Shown: one piece after another, positions 5,754 to 8,667 of the stretch | Layout of the letters: every line of letters starts with the position of its first letter | Position numbering within the stretch: the first letter of the stretch is position 1 | Source: an uncultured Eubacteriales bacterium | GTDB lineage: Bacteria; Bacillota; Clostridia; Oscillospirales; Oscillospiraceae | Reading direction: 5' to 3' | Length of the DNA: 8,667 nucleotides | Assembly: GCA_900555795.1 (NCBI GenBank) | Contig: USMP01000030.1 | Span: forward strand, 1-8,667 | The notes under the pieces: generated by a model | Seen by the model: the letters and a program-made list of their open reading frames with translations, nothing else | Told to the model about the DNA's origin: nothing | The model's database searches: none | Position numbers and translations under genes: made by a program

Positions 5754-5831
5754 GGGCCCGTAGCTCAGCTGGGAGAGCGCACGGTTCGCATCCGTGAGGT
5801 TTCGAGGGTTCGATCCCCTTCGGGTCCACCA
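5754..5831 (+). tRNA. tRNA-Ala (anticodon CGC)
   Basis: A full cloverleaf can be drawn. The acceptor is GGGCCCG with CGGGTCC, including the G3-U70 wobble pair that marks alanine tRNAs. The D arm is GCTC-AGCTGGGA-GAGC, the anticodon stem CACGG/CCGTG with loop TTCGCAT, and the T arm GAGGG-TTCGATC-CCCTT. The discriminator is A and CCA is encoded. The anticodon CGC at 5787-5789 reads GCG. The variable loop (5797-5803, AGGTTTC) has 7 nt rather than the usual 5, making the gene 78 nt instead of 76. A strong terminator follows within 6 nt. Confidence 0.92.
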
Positions 5832-5836
5832 ATGAG

Positions 5837-5868
5837 AAAAATCACCGCTAAATTAGCGGTGATTTTTC
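5837..5868 (+). terminator. Intrinsic terminator after tRNA-Ala
   Basis: A perfect 13-bp stem, AAAAATCACCGCT (5837-5849) with AGCGGTGATTTTT (5855-5867); the T-rich right arm also serves as the release tract. Confidence 0.85.
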
Positions 5869-5923
5869 GTTTGACCACAATAATACCACAGACGGCACGA
5901 ATTCCTGACCACTTTATGAGACC

Positions 5924-5964
5924 GCAGGCGGTGAGTTTCCGATACTCACCGCCTGCTGCTTTTT
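5924..5964 (+). terminator. Second strong hairpin terminator
   Basis: A perfect 13-bp stem, GCAGGCGGTGAGT (5924-5936) with ACTCACCGCCTGC (5944-5956), a 7-nt loop, then TGCTTTTT. It faces the plus strand, although no gene lies between the tRNA terminator and this one, so it is either a backup or a remnant of a lost gene. Confidence 0.65.
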
Positions 5965-6040
5965 ATCCTTGATTTCATGTGGCTACCGGAACTGCCAGTT
6001 CTGCCCTGACCTCATCGTAGTACCTGTGCACAGTCGCAAT

Positions 6041-6074
6041 AAGATGCCCGCCGGGAGATCCCGGCGGGCATCTT
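6041..6074 (-). terminator. Terminator of the oleate hydratase gene
   Basis: A perfect 15-bp stem, AAGATGCCCGCCGGG (6041-6055) with CCCGGCGGGCATCTT (6060-6074), and a 4-nt loop, 20 bp after the ohyA stop. The minus-strand tail is short (CTTATTG), so release may be inefficient, but the stem is very stable. Confidence 0.7.
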
Positions 6075-6094
6075 GCTATGCCTTATGAAGTTGC

Positions 6095-7885
6095 TTAAAT
6101 CACACCGTATTCTTTCAGCAACATTTCAATATCGGTGCCCTCAATTTTGCCAAGAACTTTTTTGACGGCCATCTTCTCTACCAGACCCATCTCCATGTCG
6201 GTGGCCTTCTTGCCGTCCCGCAGTTTCACAGTGGCATTGAGAAGGTCGCGCACATCATACACGCTGCCCCAAACCTCCGGTACGCCGCGGTCAATATCCA
6301 GCAGGGTATAGACAGACTCCATACCCGTACGCATGGAATACTCGGTAGTGAAAATGGTATCCCGCGGTGTCTCGGCAAATTGACCGATAAATGCGAAATT
6401 CACAGCGCCCTGCGGCACTACCTTCGGGCGGTCGGATTCTTTTCTCGGCTGGAAAAAGGCGTTGATATACGGCATAAAGCAGGTTGTGGTATTGCAGGCC
6501 TCCTTAGCGAGAGCGTCAATTTTATCGGCCGGAACACCAATATGGTACAGCCACTCGCGGCAAACCTCTTCGCCGGTGCAGTCACGCATCGCTTTTTTTA
6601 CATAGTTGCCCTCTTTATTCGTATTGAGCGAATAAAGCCATACCAAAACCATGCTCTTATCCTGGGACTTGAACTGTGGCTGACGGTTGATTGTCCAGGA
6701 AAGATACCAGTTGTCGGTGCTGTCCTTAACGGTTACAATACCGCCGGTCGTTACCTTTCCAGAGCGTGGGTCGCGTTTGCAGACATTCATAATATGCCGG
6801 ATGATCTCCTCGTTGGATGTCGCTACGGTTGCACTCATCCAGTTGGTGGCATCGATATTGCTGCAGAAGACATCCGGATTCCCGAACTCTCCATGCTCGG
6901 CTTGGGCGGCGATGGCCTTCCACATATCCCACGATTCGCCGCAGCCGTTGTGAATGACAGACAAGTCCGGGGCGTGGGTCTGGTCGCCGTAACAGGAAGT
7001 ATCGGTGCAGCAACCGTTGGTAATGAATACGAGATCATCCTCAATCAGGTCAATGCTCTGCTCCTTACCGTCTTTTACATAAAGGATCTGCTTTGCAATT
7101 TTCTTATCGCCCTCGGTTTGGATTATGACATTTTTTACGTCCATACCGTACTCAATTTGCACGCCGTGATTCTCCAGATATTTTACCAGAGGCAGGATCA
7201 TACTCTCATACTGGTTGTATTTGGTGAAACGCAAGGCGCTGAAATCCGGCAAGCCGTCAATATGATGCACATAGCGGCAAAGATAACGCTTCATTTCCAA
7301 AGCGCTCGACCAGCGCTGGAAGGCAAACATCGTCTGCCAATAGAGCCAGAAATTTGTGTTCCAGAAGGATTCGGGAAGCACATCGGAAATCTTTTTATTT
7401 TCCAAATCCTTTTCCTGTGTTAAGAACAGCTTGGATAAAGCCATCGCCGAGTCTTTATCCAGTAAAAACTTCTTGTCTGTATGGGCGTCTTCGCCGCGGT
7501 TTACTGTAGCACGGCAAAGAGAATAGTTCGGGTCGTGCTTATTGAGCCAGTAATACTCGTCCAGTACCGAAACCCCTGGTGTTTCAATGGAAGGCACATC
7601 CAGGAAGGTATCCCACATGACCTCGAAGTGGTTATCCATTTCACGGCCTCCGCGCATGAAGAAGCCTTTTGTCACATCCTTGCGTCCGTCGCAGCTGCCG
7701 CCGGCAAGCTCGAGTTTTTCAAGCAGATGGATATGCTCCCCCTTCATCTGTCCGTCACGGACAAGATAGAAAGCAGCGGTCAGCCCGGCCAGCCCCGTGC
7801 CAATAATGTAAGCGGATTTCTTATCTACATCCTTTGGTTTCTCGGGATGGGCAAATGATTCATAAGTTCCTGCAGAATAATACAT
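6095..7885 (-). CDS. ohyA: Oleate hydratase (FAD-binding, MCRA family)
   Basis: Adds water to the cis-9 double bond of oleate and related unsaturated fatty acids, giving 10-hydroxy fatty acids; FAD has a structural or conformational role. The protein has 596 residues, the normal family length. The N-terminal FAD-binding loop IIGTGLAGLTAAFYL is at 27-41, followed by an acidic strand end (LLEKLELAGGS). The conserved RGGREMDNHFE is at 78-88 with E82, and a tyrosine is at Y201. From memory, these match the catalytic Glu82 and Tyr201 of the staphylococcal enzyme. There is no signal peptide; such enzymes act at the inner membrane face. In gut bacteria the reaction is thought to detoxify unsaturated fatty acids. 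The ATG is supported by AGGAGG (7894-7899), 8 nt upstream. It is transcribed separately from, but in the same direction as, the TetR gene upstream. Confidence 0.95.
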   Translation of the reverse strand: MYYSAGTYESFAHPEKPKDVDKKSAYIIGTGLAGLTAAFYLVRDGQMKGEHIHLLEKLELAGGSCDGRKDVTKGFFMRGGREMDNHFEVMWDTFLDVPSIETPGVSVLDEYYWLNKHDPNYSLCRATVNRGEDAHTDKKFLLDKDSAMALSKLFLTQEKDLENKKISDVLPESFWNTNFWLYWQTMFAFQRWSSALEMKRYLCRYVHHIDGLPDFSALRFTKYNQYESMILPLVKYLENHGVQIEYGMDVKNVIIQTEGDKKIAKQILYVKDGKEQSIDLIEDDLVFITNGCCTDTSCYGDQTHAPDLSVIHNGCGESWDMWKAIAAQAEHGEFGNPDVFCSNIDATNWMSATVATSNEEIIRHIMNVCKRDPRSGKVTTGGIVTVKDSTDNWYLSWTINRQPQFKSQDKSMVLVWLYSLNTNKEGNYVKKAMRDCTGEEVCREWLYHIGVPADKIDALAKEACNTTTCFMPYINAFFQPRKESDRPKVVPQGAVNFAFIGQFAETPRDTIFTTEYSMRTGMESVYTLLDIDRGVPEVWGSVYDVRDLLNATVKLRDGKKATDMEMGLVEKMAVKKVLGKIEGTDIEMLLKEYGVI

Positions 7886-7918
7886 AACGAAAACCTCCTG
7901 TTTTTTCTTTCTGTTTTC

Positions 7919-7946
7919 ATTATACCTACTCCCATCAGGGGCACAA
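7919..7946 (-). promoter_or_regulatory. Sigma-A promoter of ohyA
   Basis: On the minus strand: -10 TATAAT (7919-7924), a 16-bp spacer, and -35 TTGTGC (7941-7946). The start would be near 7912, with a leader of about 27 nt containing the AGGAGG site. Confidence 0.65.
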
Positions 7947-7951
7947 TAAAC

Positions 7952-7985
7952 AAAAAAAGCCCCGTGACAAAATTCTTATCACGGG
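7952..7985 (-). terminator. Intrinsic terminator of the TetR-family gene
   Basis: CCCGTGA (7961-7967) pairs with TCACGGG (7979-7985), and on the minus strand the stem is followed by GC and seven T. It separates the regulator transcript from ohyA, whose -35 box starts just beyond it. Confidence 0.8.
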
Positions 7986-8003
7986 ACTAGAAGATGTAAA
8001 AAG

Positions 8004-8031
8004 TTTTATCAAAACCGTTAAAATGATAAAA
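8004..8031. repeat. 8-bp inverted repeat at the end of the TetR-family gene
   Basis: TTTTATCA (8004-8011) and TGATAAAA (8024-8031) are perfect inverted copies separated by 12 bp, abutting the regulator's stop codon and about 58 bp upstream of the ohyA -35 box. It could be an operator or an RNA hairpin. The function is not known. Confidence 0.4.
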
Positions 8032-8586
8032 TCAGAGTTTGAATCTGGAAAGAGCTACCGACACAGAGCCTTTTATCAGCTTAGATAGCTTTTCCACAAT
8101 CTGCTGCGGATCTTCGCGCATATCGTCCTTGATCCAGTCGAGCATCAGCCCGATAAACATATAAGAATAAACCTGTGCAATAAACTGCTTATCTTCGTCT
8201 CGAACCGTTATCCCGGCTGCCTCCTCGTTAATAACATTCAAAAGCAGTTGATCCACCAGCGGCTGCAGATATTTTTCAACCTGCTCTCGGTGAACACAAC
8301 GGTAAACATTCAGAATAAACGGTTTGTTTTCCTGCACCGCTTTAAAAATTTGTAAGAACCCCTGCTGCCATGTATCGTAGGTTTTCTTTTCTTCTAACGC
8401 CTGTTTGGCGTCTTCCAGACACGACCATTCGACCAAATCGTATATATCTTTAAAGTGATAGTAAAAAGTCATACGATTGATTCCGCAATCCTCTGTAATG
8501 TCACCTACCGTGATTTTTGTAAGCGGCTTTTTCAGCAGCAGATTTTTGAGGGACTGCTCCAACGCCCGTTTTGTTACCTGGGACAT
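8032..8586 (-). CDS. TetR/AcrR-family transcriptional regulator
   Basis: A 184-residue one-component regulator. The N-terminal helix-turn-helix spans about residues 9-48, with ITVGDITEDCGINRMTFYYH (25-44) as the core, followed by the typical FKDIYDLVEW. The C-terminal part is all-helical and hydrophobic (for example YSYMFIGLMLDWI, 140-152), fitting the C-terminal type seen in DhaS-like TetR proteins (low confidence on subfamily). It sits directly upstream of ohyA in the same orientation with its own promoter and terminator, so it probably controls ohyA in response to a fatty acid or membrane stress (inference). The start is supported by AAGGTG, 9 nt upstream of the ATG. Confidence 0.88.
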   Translation of the reverse strand: MSQVTKRALEQSLKNLLLKKPLTKITVGDITEDCGINRMTFYYHFKDIYDLVEWSCLEDAKQALEEKKTYDTWQQGFLQIFKAVQENKPFILNVYRCVHREQVEKYLQPLVDQLLLNVINEEAAGITVRDEDKQFIAQVYSYMFIGLMLDWIKDDMREDPQQIVEKLSKLIKGSVSVALSRFKL

Positions 8587-8625
8587 TGTGATTTACACCT
8601 TCTAAAAAGTTATTTCTTTAATAAA

Positions 8626-8654
8626 ATCATATCATAAGTCAGGTAATTTCTCAA
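8626..8654 (-). promoter_or_regulatory. Sigma-A promoter of the TetR-family gene
   Basis: On the minus strand: -35 TTGAGA (8649-8654), a 17-bp spacer, and -10 TATGAT (8626-8631). A second overlapping TATGAT sits 5 bp upstream but is too close to the -35 box. The leader is about 33 nt. Confidence 0.65.
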
Positions 8655-8667
8655 TGAAAAAAACGGG

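Noticed and set aside
5596..5832. Minus-strand frame starting in the tRNA
   Set aside because: Its first part is simply the antisense translation of the tRNA-Ala gene and the rest crosses the spacer and the relic; this is a well-known type of false protein call.
6380..7423. 347-codon plus-strand frame within ohyA
   Set aside because: It is antisense to an intact oleate hydratase with all key motifs and has no convincing start signal or domain.

Overview
The window looks like chromosomal sequence from a fairly high-GC, gut-type Clostridia, most likely Oscillospirales (inference). The reasons are GC-rich Firmicutes-style genes with strong AGGAGG ribosome binding sites, consensus sigma-A promoters, a tRNA-Ala(CGC), and an imperfectly palindromic intergenic repeat (846-990) of a kind I associate with that group from memory. 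No phage, CRISPR or complete transposon is visible.

Layout: 1-327 holds structured, partly very GC-rich intergenic DNA. 328-756 is an AT-rich GNAT acetyltransferase with its own promoter. 757-1114 is intergenic and carries the MITE-like repeat and the terminator of the next operon. 1115-4803 is a minus-strand operon, transcribed as 2-hydroxyacid dehydrogenase, KDPG aldolase fused to a VOC domain, KDG kinase, and FadR-type GntR regulator. A 291-bp divergent promoter region (4804-5094) separates it from a plus-strand thioredoxin gene (5095-5403). 5404-5753 holds the trxA terminator, a near-consensus promoter and a truncated tRNA-Ala-like relic. An intact tRNA-Ala(CGC) lies at 5754-5831, followed by several strong hairpins. 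6095-8586 is a minus-strand pair, oleate hydratase (ohyA) and an upstream TetR-family regulator, each with its own promoter and terminator. This right-hand part is visibly less GC-rich than the 1115-4803 operon.

How the genes work together: the operon covers the lower half of 2-keto-3-deoxygluconate (KDG) catabolism. KdgK makes KDPG and Eda cleaves it to pyruvate and glyceraldehyde 3-phosphate. The dehydrogenase presumably interconverts a keto-acid and a hydroxy-acid feeding into or out of the pathway, and the GntR protein probably senses a pathway sugar acid. No transporter, dehydratase or uronate isomerase is in the window, so the upstream substrate is unknown. OhyA hydrates unsaturated fatty acids and is probably controlled by the adjacent TetR protein.

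I did not find a clearly new system. The points most worth a second look are the Eda-VOC fusion in its small operon, the promoter-tRNA relic-tRNA arrangement with a 7-nt variable loop in the intact tRNA, and the structured repeats.
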